A stretch of DNA of 62,278 nt from Actinomycetes bacterium (GCA_021801235.1 JAJYYG010000074.1:1-62278), one strand, 5' to 3'; counted from the stretch's first letter, positions 26,246 through 35,058 are shown. The notes: generated by a model from the sequence alone, not told the origin. Translations and numbers: made by a program.

Positions 26246-27148
26246 TCAGGACAGCACCCGCTTGCGGAAGTTCCGGAGCCCGACCCCGAGGAAGAGGGCG
26301 GTGAACCCGATCAGCACGGGGTAGACCACGTAGAGGTGCATGTGGGACGCGTCGGTGAACGCGGCCCGCATCCCTTCGTTCACGTAGATGAGGGGGTTGA
26401 CCAGGACGACGGTCTGCAGCCAGTGCCACCCCCCGACCTTGACCGGGGCCAGCCGGGTCCACTGGTAGTAGGTCCCTCCGAGGAAGGTCACCGGGAGCAC
26501 CACGAAGCCGAACATCAGGCCGATGTTCCGGGGCTCGAACGTGGTGCCGAGGAGCAGCCCGAGGGACGCCATGGCCACGCAGGCCAGGGGGACCATGGTC
26601 AGGATGATCCACCAGTGGAGGTTGAGGTGGGCCTCCACGCCCTCTGCGTGCACCACCGAGGCGATGGGGAGCACGATGACCGCGGAGATGGCCCCCTGCA
26701 CGGCCCCCGAGAGCACCTTGGCCATGGCGACCAGCCAGATCGGGCACGGAGCCTGCACCCTGTCCTCGATCTCGCGGGTGTAGCCGAACTCCTGCGCCAT
26801 GGTCAGGGCGACCGACTGGACGCCCTGGAAGAGGATCGAGATGCCGACCACCCCGGGCACCAGGACGGTGGCGAAGTCCGACTCGGCCCCCCTGCCGCCG
26901 CCGCCGCCGATGCCCTGGCCGATCTTCGGGAACACGTAGAGGAACACGAAGCAGAGGAGGAACGGCTGGACGATGGTGCGGATCACGAACTCGGCCAGAT
27001 GCTTGCGCAGGACGAGCAGGTCCCGGAGGATGAGCGCCCACAGCGCGGTGCGTCCGGCCGCCATGGTCGAACGCCTGGGTCGCAGGTCGATGTGCCGGTG
27101 GTCGTCCGAAGGGAGCCCGGTCGACCCGGTCGCCTGGGTGGTCGTCAT
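26246..27148 (-). CDS. ABC-2 type transporter permease
   Basis: 300-residue integral membrane protein with about six membrane helices and the ABC-2 fold, the permease half of a drug- or polyketide-type exporter (DrrB-like). The N-terminal cytoplasmic segment is hydrophilic, helices begin near residue 35, and the conserved NPLIYVNEGMR loop lies before the last helices. ATG at 27148 overlaps the stop of the ATPase gene by one base (TGATG), so translation is coupled. The substrate is unknown. Confidence 0.9.
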   Translation of the reverse strand: MTTTQATGSTGLPSDDHRHIDLRPRRSTMAAGRTALWALILRDLLVLRKHLAEFVIRTIVQPFLLCFVFLYVFPKIGQGIGGGGGRGAESDFATVLVPGVVGISILFQGVQSVALTMAQEFGYTREIEDRVQAPCPIWLVAMAKVLSGAVQGAISAVIVLPIASVVHAEGVEAHLNLHWWIILTMVPLACVAMASLGLLLGTTFEPRNIGLMFGFVVLPVTFLGGTYYQWTRLAPVKVGGWHWLQTVVLVNPLIYVNEGMRAAFTDASHMHLYVVYPVLIGFTALFLGVGLRNFRKRVLS

Positions 27149-28143
27149 CAGTCCCTGAGCTCCTTCCCGGTGAGGTTGATGAACACCGTCTCCAGGGTCG
27201 GCTCGGCCAGCGAGAGGTCGATCACCGAGAAGCCGGCGCCCTCGCACAGCGAGACCACGGTGGGCAGGAGCCGCTCGGCCCCCACCACGTGCAGCTCCAC
27301 CGCGCCGTCGACGGTACGGGCCCGGGTCACCCCAGGGATGCCGGAGCGCAGCACCCCGGTCAACTGCTCGGGATCCCCGGTGGCGACCACGGTGACGATG
27401 GTGTCGGCGTCGACGGCCTGCTTCAGCCCGCCCGGGGTGTCGAGGGCGAGGATCCGCCCGTGGTCCATGATTGCCAGGCGGTCACAGAGCTGGTCGGCCT
27501 CTTCCATGTAGTGGGTGGTGAGCAGGATGGTCTGCCCCTCCCCGTTCAGCTCGCGGAGGATGTCCCACAGGGCCAGGCGGCTCTGCGGGTCGAGGCCGGC
27601 GGTCGGCTCGTCGAGGAAGAGCACGGCGGGTCGGTGGAAGATCGCCCGGGCCACCATCAGCCGCTGCGCCATCCCCCCCGAGAGCGCGTACACGGACGCC
27701 TTCGCCCACTTCTCGAGGTGGAACTGCTCGAGCAGGCGGTCGGCGATGCGGCGGGACTCGGGGCCCGCGATCCCGAACAGCCTGCCGTGGAAGTAGAGGT
27801 TCTCCCAGACGGTGAGCTGGCGGTCCAGGGTGTTCTGCTGGCTGACGATCCCGATGATCTGCTTGGCCAGAGCCGGGTGGGCGACGACGTCGATGCCGCC
27901 CACGACCGCCCGGCCGCTGGACGGGACCACGCGGGTGGTGAGCATCCCAGCGGTGGTCGTCTTCCCCGCCCCGTTCGGGCCGAGGAGGCCGAAGATCTCT
28001 CCGGCGGACACCGACAGGTCGAGGGCGTCGACGGCCCGGAAATCCGCTCCGGGATAGACCTTGGTGAGGCGCGTCGTGCGGATGATGGCGTCCTCGTCGG
28101 ACGCTCCGTCGGCGGCGGGCACGGCGTCCACTGTCGTGGTCAC
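27148..28143 (-). CDS. ABC transporter ATP-binding protein (DrrA-like)
   Basis: ATPase partner of the ABC-2 permease. 331 residues: Walker A GPNGAGKTT (55-63), signature LSGGMAQR (154-161), Walker B LFLDEPTAGLD (from 175), H-loop THYMEEAD, and a C-terminal extension typical of DrrA/NodI-type exporters. GTG at 28143 has GGGAGGG seven bases upstream, which decides the start. It heads a two-gene operon. Confidence 0.94.
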   Translation of the reverse strand: MTTTVDAVPAADGASDEDAIIRTTRLTKVYPGADFRAVDALDLSVSAGEIFGLLGPNGAGKTTTAGMLTTRVVPSSGRAVVGGIDVVAHPALAKQIIGIVSQQNTLDRQLTVWENLYFHGRLFGIAGPESRRIADRLLEQFHLEKWAKASVYALSGGMAQRLMVARAIFHRPAVLFLDEPTAGLDPQSRLALWDILRELNGEGQTILLTTHYMEEADQLCDRLAIMDHGRILALDTPGGLKQAVDADTIVTVVATGDPEQLTGVLRSGIPGVTRARTVDGAVELHVVGAERLLPTVVSLCEGAGFSVIDLSLAEPTLETVFINLTGKELRD

Positions 28144-28226
28144 TGCCGGCCCTCCCGGAGGTGGGCGCTCCCGCAAGGACGGTCGTGGGGGATCACAGTG
28201 CCGTCAGGCTAGCCGGAGGCCCGCGA

Positions 28227-28658
28227 TCACAGGTCGGGCGGGATCGGGAGGGGCTTGCGACCGGCGACCCCCTCTTCTGCGAAGTGCCACCAGCCCAGGT
28301 CCGCCTCGTCGCGCTTCCAGCACAGCAGGTAGACGACACCCCGGCCGGTGATCGCCGGGAAGTCGACCAGGCCGGTCTCCGGATCGCGGAGGACGATGCC
28401 TTTCGCCCCGAGCTCGGCCAGGGCGGACTCCACGGCGATCGGCACGGGGGCCTCGCCCGTCGCCCTGTCGGCGCCCCCCTCTCCACCCTCGACGCCCGCC
28501 TCGCCGGGGACCCGCCGGGCAGGGCCCGCCCCCGCCAGGGTCCCGTGCCCGTTCCTCTGTGCGACTGTCGCCTGGTGGGCGGCGCGGCGCAACACGTCGA
28601 CCAGGAGCCGGACCCGCGGCAGCTCCGCACGGGCCTCCTCCACCGTCCAGTAGCGCAT
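28227..28658 (-). CDS. DUF2203 family protein
   Basis: Function unknown. 143 residues with the DUF2203 hallmarks: N-terminal RYWTVEEARAELPRVRLLVD helix, an Ala/Gly-rich middle, and a C-terminal ELGAKGIVLRDPETGLVDFP strand followed by CWKRDEADLGWWH. The Trp-rich end is the most conserved part. ATG at 28658 is preceded by TACCAT at six bases and no Shine-Dalgarno, so probably leaderless. It lies between the ABC operon and rnhA, all on the minus strand. Confidence 0.85.
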   Translation of the reverse strand: MRYWTVEEARAELPRVRLLVDVLRRAAHQATVAQRNGHGTLAGAGPARRVPGEAGVEGGEGGADRATGEAPVPIAVESALAELGAKGIVLRDPETGLVDFPAITGRGVVYLLCWKRDEADLGWWHFAEEGVAGRKPLPIPPDL

Positions 28659-28664
28659 CGCAGC

Positions 28665-28670
28665 ATGGTA
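28665..28670 (-). promoter_or_regulatory. TACCAT -10 box for DUF2203 gene (leaderless candidate)
   Basis: Minus-strand TACCAT ends six bases before the ATG of the DUF2203 gene. Confidence 0.4.
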
Positions 28671-28726
28671 GGTCCGCCCCGGCGACCGGGACACGTTGAC
28701 CGGCGGCGTCCGGGCCCGATCGGGGA

Positions 28727-29230
28727 TCAGGCCTGCCGGGCAGCCGCCTCGGTGGCGAGCCGGTCGACCAGGTCGTTCATCCGGTCCCCCGAGTGCCCTT
28801 TGACCCAGGCGAAGGTGACCGGACGGCCGCCGTCCACCGCCAGGTCGATGAGGGGCTCCCAGAGGTCGCGGTTGGCGACCGGCTTCCCCTGGGAGTTCCG
28901 CCATCCCTTGCGCCGCCAGCCCGCCCACCACCGCTGACGGAAGCAGTTGACGACGTAGGTCGAGTCGCTCACCACCCGGACCGGGCCCGGCAGCGACCGG
29001 AGCGCCTCGAGCGCGGCGGTGATCTCCATCCGCTGGTTCGTGGTGTGGGGCTCACCCCCGCTCGCCGAGGGACCGCCGTCCACCGCCCACCCCCACCCAC
29101 CCGGACCGGGGTTCCCCCGGCAGGCACCGTCGGTGTACACCACGGTGACAGCGTCGGGAGCACCATCGGGAGAACCGTCGAACAACGTCGGGGAGGAGTC
29201 CTCCGGCGGACCGGGCGGAGATGCGCACAT
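28727..29230 (-). CDS. rnhA: Ribonuclease HI
   Basis: Cleaves RNA in RNA-DNA hybrids. 167 residues with YTDGACRGNPGPGGWG (first Asp), the Glu of MEITAALEAL, the Asp of SDSTYVVN, the handle region RWWAGWRRKGW and the last Asp in GDRMNDLVD, so the DEDD site is complete. The first 28 residues are a Pro/Ser-rich tail. ATG at 29230; the frame stays open far upstream, antisense to aceE, but that extension is a high-GC artefact. It is divergent from aceE. Confidence 0.93.
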   Translation of the reverse strand: MCASPPGPPEDSSPTLFDGSPDGAPDAVTVVYTDGACRGNPGPGGWGWAVDGGPSASGGEPHTTNQRMEITAALEALRSLPGPVRVVSDSTYVVNCFRQRWWAGWRRKGWRNSQGKPVANRDLWEPLIDLAVDGGRPVTFAWVKGHSGDRMNDLVDRLATEAAARQA

Positions 29231-29278
29231 CGTGACAGCATGCCCGCCCGGACGGGTGCGGTCCGCATCCGCCGGTCC

Positions 29279-29297
29279 GGGGGGCGGCTTTCCCCCC
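29279..29297. promoter_or_regulatory. G6/C6 hairpin in rnhA-aceE divergent region
   Basis: GGGGGG at 29279-29284 can pair with CCCCCC at 29292-29297 across a seven-base loop, extended by GTC/GAC with one extra base. It lies in the 93-base divergent region and may belong to the aceE leader. Confidence 0.35.
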
Positions 29298-29311
29298 GAC
29301 CGCGGCGGTGG

Positions 29312-29329
29312 GAGCATGCGGGCATGCTC
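29312..29329 (+). promoter_or_regulatory. Perfect inverted repeat covering the aceE start codon
   Basis: GAGCATGC-GG-GCATGCTC is an 8-bp perfect inverted repeat with a 2-base spacer. Its right arm contains the aceE ATG (29324-29326) and its left arm the GGAG Shine-Dalgarno. Another AGCATGC lies at 29237-29243 next to the rnhA start. Confidence 0.55.
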
Positions 29330-32062
29330 TTCGACGGCGTCACCCACCAGCTCCACGACGCAGATCCCCGGGAGACCGACGAGTGGACGGAGGCGTTCGA
29401 CGACGTGGTCGCCGCCCACGGCCGTGCCCGGGCGAGCTACCTCCTGATGCGGTTGCTCGACCGTGCCCGCGACCACCACGTCGGGTTCCCGGCGAGCATC
29501 TCCACCCCGTACGTCAACACCATCCCCACCGACCGCGAGCCCCCGTTCCCCGGGGACGAGCATCTCGAGCGCCGGATCCGGGCGTTCATCCGCTGGAACG
29601 CGGCGGTCATGGTGGTCCGGGCCAACGCCCGATCCGACGCCATCGGCGGCCATCTCTCGACCTACGCCAGCTCCGCCGCCCTCTACGAGGTCGGGTTCAA
29701 CCACTTCTTCCGCGGCAAGGACGGTGGCGCCGCCGGCGACCAGGTCTTCTTCCAGGGCCACGCCTCCCCGGGCATCTACGCCCGCGCCTTCGTCGAAGGC
29801 CGCCTCGACGAGGAGCAGCTCGACAACTTCCGCTTCGAGGTCGGGGGCAACGGGCTGTCGTCGTACCCACATCCCCGGTTGATGCCCGACTTCTGGGAGT
29901 TCCCGACGGTCTCGATGGGGCTCGGCCCCCTCAACGCCATCTCCCAGGCCCGGCTCAACCGCTACCTGCACGCACGCGGGCTGGCGGACACCTCGGACAG
30001 CCGGGTGTGGTGCTTCGTCGGCGACGGGGAGTTCGACGAGCCGGAGACGCTCGGTGGCCTGGGGGTCGCCGGTCGCGAGCACCTGGACAACCTCACCTTC
30101 GTCGTCAACTGCAACCTCCAACGGCTCGACGGTCCCGTCCGCGGGAACGGGAAGGTCATCCAGGAGTTCGAAGCCCTGTTCCGTGGGGCCGGATGGAACG
30201 TCGTCAAGGTGATCTGGGGGCGCACCTGGGACATCCTGCTCGCCAGGGACGTCGACGGCGTGCTGCTGGCGAAGATGAACTCGACCGTGGACGGCGACTT
30301 CCAGAAGTACGCGACCGAGTCGGGGGCGTACATCCGGGAGCACTTCTTCGGGCCCGATCCGCGTCTGACGGCGATGGTGGCGGACTTCACCGACGCCGAG
30401 CTCCAGGCACTCCCCCGCGGGGGCCACGACTACCGCAAGCTCTACGCGGCCTACGCGGCGGCGGTCGAGCACACCGGCGCCCCCACCGCCATCCTCGCCA
30501 AGACGATCAAGGGATGGACCCTCGGACCGGAGATCGAGGCCCGCAACGCGACCCACCAGATCAAGAAGCTGACCCCCGCCCAGCTCCGTGCGCTGCGCGA
30601 CCGACTGTTCCTCCACGAGGAACTGCCCGACAGCGTCCTGGAGGCCGACCTCCCCCCGTACTACCGGCCGCCGCCCGACGCTCCCGCCGCCCGCTACCTG
30701 GCGGAGCGGAGGGGAGCCCTCGGCGGGGCGCTCCCGCGGCGGGTCGTGCGCTCCGCTCCGCTCGACCCGCCGGCCGACGCCGCCTTCGCCGATCTCCTGG
30801 TCGGGTCGGGGAAGCAGGCGGTGTCCACGACCATGGCGTTCGCCCGCCTCCTCCGGAGCCTGGTCCGCGACCCGTCGATCGGCCGGCGCCTGGTCCCGAT
30901 CGTGTCCGACGAAGCCCGGACCTTCGGCCTCGAGTCCCTGATCAGCGAGGCGCAGATCTACGCCCCCGACGGCCAGCGGTACACGCCGGTCGACGCCGGT
31001 CTGGCCCTCCACTACGCCGAGAGCCCGTCCGGGCAGATCCTCCAGGAGGGGATCACCGAGGCCGGGGCCACCGCCACCTTCACCGCTGCGTCCACCTCGT
31101 ACTCGACGTGGGGCGAGCCGCTCATCCCGTGCTACCTCTTCTACTCGATGTTCGGGTTCCAGCGGGTGGGAGACCTGCTCTGGGCGCTCGGAGACGTGCG
31201 GGGACGCGGGTTCCTCCTCGGGTGCACCGCCGGGCGCACCACCCTGAACGGCGAGGGGCTCCAACACCAGGACGGGCACTCGCTCCTGCTCGCCTCGGCG
31301 TTCCCGGCCATCGCCGCCTACGACCCCGCCTTCGCGTACGAGATCGCCGTCATCGTGGAGGACGGGATCCGCAGGATGACGGGGCCCGACGCCGAGGACC
31401 GCTCGTGGTACCTCACCCTCTACAACGAGAACTACCCGATGCCGGCCCTGCCGGAGCCGGTCGACGAAGCCGACCGGGTGCGGCTGGGGATCGTGCGGGG
31501 GATGTACCGCTTCGCGTCCCCGCCGGAGGAGCCCGGGCGGTCCGCCGGCGGACGAGGGAAGGGCGTCCCCGGTGGGACCCTGCTGTTCTCCGGCACGGCC
31601 TGGCGGGCGGCCATGGAGGCACGGGACCTCCTGGCCCGCGACTGGGGGGTCGCCGCCGACGCCTGGTCGGTCACCTCCTACAAGTCGCTCCGCGAGGAGG
31701 CTCTGTCGGTCGAGCGCTGGAACCGGCTCCACCCGGAGGGCCCGAGGCGCGTGCCGCTGGTGACCTCCGAGCTGGCCGGCGGAAGTGGTCCGGTGGTCGC
31801 GGTCACCGACTACGTGCGAGCCGTGCCCGACCAGATCGCCCGCTTCGTGCCCCGTCGCTACACCTCGCTCGGGACCGACGGGTTCGGGCGGTCCGACACC
31901 CGCGACGCGCTGCGGCGCTTCTTCGAGACCGATGCGGCCCACATGACCGTGGCGGTGCTGGCCGGTCTCGCCGCCGACGCGAAGCTTCCGGGCCCGGTGG
32001 TGGGCGAGGCGATGGAGCGGTACGGGATCGACCCGTCGGCCGGCGACCCCTGGGCGAGTTGA
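29324..32062 (+). CDS. aceE: Pyruvate dehydrogenase E1, homodimeric type
   Basis: Thiamine-diphosphate enzyme decarboxylating pyruvate and acetylating E2. 912 residues, the normal length of AceE. The transketolase-like N-domain shows GHASPGIYARAF, the TPP motif beginning GDGE and closing NCNLQRLDGPV; the central domain carries TPVDAGLALHYAESPSGQILQEGITEAG; the C-domain is complete. ATG at 29324 has GGGAG 9 bases upstream but sits inside an inverted repeat. Its E2 and E3 partners are 5 kb away on the other strand. Confidence 0.96.
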   Translation: MLFDGVTHQLHDADPRETDEWTEAFDDVVAAHGRARASYLLMRLLDRARDHHVGFPASISTPYVNTIPTDREPPFPGDEHLERRIRAFIRWNAAVMVVRANARSDAIGGHLSTYASSAALYEVGFNHFFRGKDGGAAGDQVFFQGHASPGIYARAFVEGRLDEEQLDNFRFEVGGNGLSSYPHPRLMPDFWEFPTVSMGLGPLNAISQARLNRYLHARGLADTSDSRVWCFVGDGEFDEPETLGGLGVAGREHLDNLTFVVNCNLQRLDGPVRGNGKVIQEFEALFRGAGWNVVKVIWGRTWDILLARDVDGVLLAKMNSTVDGDFQKYATESGAYIREHFFGPDPRLTAMVADFTDAELQALPRGGHDYRKLYAAYAAAVEHTGAPTAILAKTIKGWTLGPEIEARNATHQIKKLTPAQLRALRDRLFLHEELPDSVLEADLPPYYRPPPDAPAARYLAERRGALGGALPRRVVRSAPLDPPADAAFADLLVGSGKQAVSTTMAFARLLRSLVRDPSIGRRLVPIVSDEARTFGLESLISEAQIYAPDGQRYTPVDAGLALHYAESPSGQILQEGITEAGATATFTAASTSYSTWGEPLIPCYLFYSMFGFQRVGDLLWALGDVRGRGFLLGCTAGRTTLNGEGLQHQDGHSLLLASAFPAIAAYDPAFAYEIAVIVEDGIRRMTGPDAEDRSWYLTLYNENYPMPALPEPVDEADRVRLGIVRGMYRFASPPEEPGRSAGGRGKGVPGGTLLFSGTAWRAAMEARDLLARDWGVAADAWSVTSYKSLREEALSVERWNRLHPEGPRRVPLVTSELAGGSGPVVAVTDYVRAVPDQIARFVPRRYTSLGTDGFGRSDTRDALRRFFETDAAHMTVAVLAGLAADAKLPGPVVGEAMERYGIDPSAGDPWAS

Positions 32063-32077
32063 CGGGCGCAGCTAGCT

Positions 32078-32143
32078 GGCGAGCGCTCCCGCTCCGGAGC
32101 GCCGCGACCCGGCGAGCGCTCCCGCTCCGGAGCGCCGCGACCC
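32078..32143 (+). repeat. 33-bp perfect tandem repeat, each unit a hairpin
   Basis: Two identical 33-base units at 32078-32110 and 32111-32143, 15 bases after the aceE stop. Each contains arms GCGCTCC and GGAGCGC around a six-base loop. They may terminate aceE transcription or be a REP-like element; the next start is at 32164. Confidence 0.85.
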
Positions 32144-32163
32144 GGGATAGTCTCGTCGCTGTC

Positions 32164-32739
32164 ATGACGATCACGATCACCGGCGACGCCGACGCCGATC
32201 GTCTCCTCTCCGAGGATCCCCTCGCCTTGGTTGTGGCCATGGTGCTCGACCAGCAGATCCCACTCGAGCGGGCATTCCGGGCGCCCCGCGACCTTGCGGA
32301 ACGCCTCGGGGGAACCCTCGACTGCGGGGTCATCGGCGCGATGGACCCCGAGGCCCTGGCGGCGGTGTTCGGCGCCAAGCCCGCACTCCACCGGTTCCCG
32401 AGCTCGATGGCCCGCCGCGTCCAGGAAGTCTGCCGGATCGTCTCCACCGAGTACGGCGGCGATGCCGCGGCGGTCTGGACGTCTGCGTCCGACGGCAAGG
32501 AGCTCCTCGCCAATGTCAAGGCCCTACCCGGGTTCGGTGTCCAGAAGGCGCGCATCTTCATCGCCCTCTTGGGGAAGCAGCTCGGCATCACCACCCCGGG
32601 CTGGCAGGAGGCGTCCTCGCCGTTCGGGGAGCCCGGAACGTTCCTCTCGGTCGCCGACATCGACTCCGCCGACTCCCTCGCCCGGGTGCGCCAGTACAAG
32701 CAGGAGCTGAAGGCCGCGGCCGCCACCGCACGGCGTTGA
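32164..32739 (+). CDS. HhH-GPD-type base excision DNA repair protein
   Basis: 191-residue member of the endonuclease III superfamily found mainly in actinobacteria. The N-terminal LDQQIPLERAFRAP helix corresponds to the glycosylase core, and LPGFGVQKARIFIALLGKQLG is the helix-hairpin-helix. No four-cysteine Fe-S loop is present, and the usual catalytic Lys/Asp positions are unclear, so activity on damaged bases is not shown. ATG at 32164 follows TAGTCT by ten bases. Its TGA overlaps the TTG start of thiE. Confidence 0.8.
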   Translation: MTITITGDADADRLLSEDPLALVVAMVLDQQIPLERAFRAPRDLAERLGGTLDCGVIGAMDPEALAAVFGAKPALHRFPSSMARRVQEVCRIVSTEYGGDAAAVWTSASDGKELLANVKALPGFGVQKARIFIALLGKQLGITTPGWQEASSPFGEPGTFLSVADIDSADSLARVRQYKQELKAAAATARR

Positions 32740-33440
32740 GCCACGCAACCGCGCCGGAACTGGAGAACGAGGGCGGCCCCCGCTGGGATCTCCGCGGCCG
32801 GCGGCTCTACCTCTGCACCCCCGACCGTCCCGACCTGACCAGGTTCGTGGACTCCTGCATCGCAGGCGGGGTCGACATCGTGCAACTGCGGGACAAGCAC
32901 CTGCCGGAAACCGAGCTGATCCTCCGCGCACAGGAGCTGCAGAGGGTCTGCACCGCGCGGAACGTGCCGTTCATCGTGAACGACCGACCCGACCTGGCCT
33001 CTCGGCTCGGTGCCGACGGCGTCCACGTGGGCCAGGACGATCCGGACCCGGCCACGGCCCGGGCGGCGGTGGGACCGCGTGCCCTCGTCGGGCTCTCCAC
33101 CCATCGTCCGGCCGAGCTCGAGGCCGCCATCGGGGGGCGAGTCCCGGTCGACTACCTCTCGGCGGGACCCGTCGCCGCCACACCGACGAAACCCGGTCGC
33201 CCCGGCACCGGCATCGGGTACATCCGTACCGCGGTCGCCCGTTCGCCGTGGCCGGTCTGGATCACCGGGGGCGTCGACCCGGACACCGTCGGACCGCTTG
33301 TTGCCGCCGGCGCGCGCCACTTCGTGGTGGTCCGCTGGTTGACGGAGGCCGACGACCCGACGGCCCGGGCCGGGGCGCTGTGCCGCGCCATCGACGCCGC
33401 AATCGACACCGCCGAGGCCGGCTCGGGGAACGGGCCCTGA
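32736..33440 (+). CDS. thiE: Thiamine-phosphate synthase
   Basis: Joins HMP diphosphate and the thiazole phosphate to form thiamine phosphate; thiamine diphosphate is the AceE cofactor. 234 residues with QLRDK, the FIVNDRPD strand, GVHVGQDD, the phosphate-binding TPTKPG and TGGVDPD. TTG at 32736 overlaps the upstream stop as TTGA; no ATG or GTG fits the N-terminus. No TPP riboswitch is possible at this coupled junction. The gene ends 4 bases before a convergent gene. Confidence 0.92.
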   Translation: MSHATAPELENEGGPRWDLRGRRLYLCTPDRPDLTRFVDSCIAGGVDIVQLRDKHLPETELILRAQELQRVCTARNVPFIVNDRPDLASRLGADGVHVGQDDPDPATARAAVGPRALVGLSTHRPAELEAAIGGRVPVDYLSAGPVAATPTKPGRPGTGIGYIRTAVARSPWPVWITGGVDPDTVGPLVAAGARHFVVVRWLTEADDPTARAGALCRAIDAAIDTAEAGSGNGP

Positions 33441-33444
33441 GCGC

Positions 33445-34191
33445 TCACACGCCGGGGGTGATGGCCACCGTCTGGGACTGGGACGACGGGGGCGAGAGCA
33501 CGGCCACCACGATCGAGCGCACGTAGCCCCCGCTGAGCGTGACCGCCAGCTCCGCCTGACCGTATTGCCGGGCATAGGCCGACAGGCCGGGCTGCGGCAC
33601 CGCGGTGGCCGGAACCGTGAGGTGGTAGGTCGAGCCGCTGCCCTGGGCCGACGACGCGTTCAGGATGACGTGCAGGTACTGGGTCACCGTCGACGCCACC
33701 TGGGACGCCGCGTCGGGCACGGTGCGCGTGCTGGTGACAGTCGCAACCTTGGAGGTGGTGCGGGTCACCACGGTCGATCCGGTACCGGTCTGCGTGGTCG
33801 TGGTCTGCCCGGTGACGGTGGTGAGCCTGGCGCTCGCCGGGGCGCCCGCCGAGGCGCCCTGGAAGGCGAGCCTGCTCACGAAGGCGGACCGGACGGCCGG
33901 CGGGGTCGGGGAGGAGGAGCCGAGGTCGTCCGCCTGCGAGGTGTTGACGGTGACGGTGGCCGAGTAGCCGGTCAGGTCGAGCGTGGACTGGGCCGCATGA
34001 CGCAGGTTGGCCGGGATACCCCCCGAGGACATGGCGACGCCGACCGAGGCGGCCACGATCGCCACCACGATCACGACGCCGACCAGCAGGAAGCCGACGG
34101 CGCCGCGGCCTGGCGCCTTTGCGGCCGCCGGTATCGCTGGTTTCCCTGGTCGCATGGAGGGTGATGCCACAGGTGCCGCACTCCGTTTCAT
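33445..34191 (-). CDS. Membrane-anchored Ser/Thr-rich extracytoplasmic protein
   Basis: Not a family I recognise. 248 residues: basic, Pro/Ala-rich cytoplasmic start, one membrane helix at about 32-54 (GFLLVGVVIVVAIVAASVG), then an extracytoplasmic part rich in Ser, Thr and Val with a repetitive TTT/TST region near 115-160. The layout resembles the next gene upstream (34398-35045), suggesting a related pair of envelope proteins. ATG at 34191 without clear Shine-Dalgarno. Confidence 0.7.
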   Translation of the reverse strand: MKRSAAPVASPSMRPGKPAIPAAAKAPGRGAVGFLLVGVVIVVAIVAASVGVAMSSGGIPANLRHAAQSTLDLTGYSATVTVNTSQADDLGSSSPTPPAVRSAFVSRLAFQGASAGAPASARLTTVTGQTTTTQTGTGSTVVTRTTSKVATVTSTRTVPDAASQVASTVTQYLHVILNASSAQGSGSTYHLTVPATAVPQPGLSAYARQYGQAELAVTLSGGYVRSIVVAVLSPPSSQSQTVAITPGV

Positions 34192-34241
34192 CGTCGGGTC
34201 ATGCTGTCTTGCCTGGCGGGGCCCTCCGCCGGGTCACTGTT

Positions 34242-34292
34242 CCGTCGGTCGGCACTGCCGCCAGTCGACACTGCCGTCGGTCGGCACTGCCG
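34242..34292. repeat. 19-bp direct repeat, 32-bp period, intergenic
   Basis: The same 19 bases (CCGTCGGTCGGCACTGCCG) occur at 34242-34260 and 34274-34292, with a degenerate half copy (CAGTCGACACTG) between them. They fill part of the 206-base gap upstream of the 33445-34191 gene; no gene is visible in the gap. They may be operators. Confidence 0.75.
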
Positions 34293-34397
34293 CACGCCCA
34301 TCCGGGAACCTGACGCACCGGATGCCGACGACCACCGCCTCCGGCCGGCGACTCTAGCCGCCGCGCCGGCGCACGGCCCAACCGGACCGGCGGCCGA

Positions 34398-35045
34398 CTA
34401 GCCGGCCGAGCCGGTGCCGGACCCGGCCGGGCTGGTGGAGATCTTCGCCCCCGACGGCAGCGCCACCGGAGGAGAGGAGCCGACCGACGAGATGGTGACG
34501 CCGACCGAGGCACCGCCCCCTGCGATCCGCAGGGCGTCCACGTACTGGCCGACCACCGTGACCGAACCGTGGAGGACCTGACCCTGCTCGTCCAGGACGA
34601 ACGTGGACGTTCCCCCGCTCTGGTGGACCTGGGTCGCCCGCTGGAGCAGGGCGAGATAGTTCCGCACCGGGTCGTAGGACGAAGCCGGCTGGCTGGCCTG
34701 GCGGACGAACGTCAGATGGGCGGTGGAGGCGGTGGGAGAGATCGGGCTGCTCTGGAATTCGAACCCGCCGATGACGGCCACGTAGGACCGCCTCCCCTGC
34801 GACTGGACGTACCCTCCCAACCGGTTCGGCGCCTGCCAGACCAGATGCTGGCTCTCGGTGGCGCCACCGCTCTGGGCCAGCACCGAGTCCGAGGTGTAGT
34901 TCGGGGCCGCCAGGGTGTTCGCCACCGCCTGGTGCAGGTCGGCCTGGGTGGGCGACTGGAGGACGCCCAGGGTCGCTCCCCCTCCGGCCAGCACCACCAG
35001 CAACAGGAGCAGGAGCCACGGGACGAATCGTTGCGGTCCGTTCAT
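34398..35045 (-). CDS. Secreted or anchored protein of unknown function
   Basis: 215 residues with an N-terminal hydrophobic segment (WLLLLLLVVLAGGGATLGV, 10-28) acting as signal peptide or anchor, then a beta-rich domain (about 35-180) with YVAVIGGFEFQ and TFVLDEQGQVLHGSVTVVGQYV, and a Ser/Gly-rich end. The domain pattern resembles lipoprotein-type folds that bind hydrophobic ligands, but there is no lipobox Cys. ATG at 35045 has a TAGCGT box 7 bases upstream, so probably leaderless. Confidence 0.72.
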   Translation of the reverse strand: MNGPQRFVPWLLLLLLVVLAGGGATLGVLQSPTQADLHQAVANTLAAPNYTSDSVLAQSGGATESQHLVWQAPNRLGGYVQSQGRRSYVAVIGGFEFQSSPISPTASTAHLTFVRQASQPASSYDPVRNYLALLQRATQVHQSGGTSTFVLDEQGQVLHGSVTVVGQYVDALRIAGGGASVGVTISSVGSSPPVALPSGAKISTSPAGSGTGSAG

Positions 35046-35052
35046 CTGCGAG

Positions 35053-35058
35053 ACGCTA
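35053..35058 (-). promoter_or_regulatory. TAGCGT -10 box (leaderless candidate)
   Basis: Minus-strand TAGCGT ends seven bases before the ATG at 35045. Confidence 0.4.

Noticed and set aside
28727-31942. 1071-codon frame joining RNase HI to a long N-terminal region
   Set aside because: The part before RNase HI is antisense to aceE and has no protein family features. RNase HI has its own start at 29230.
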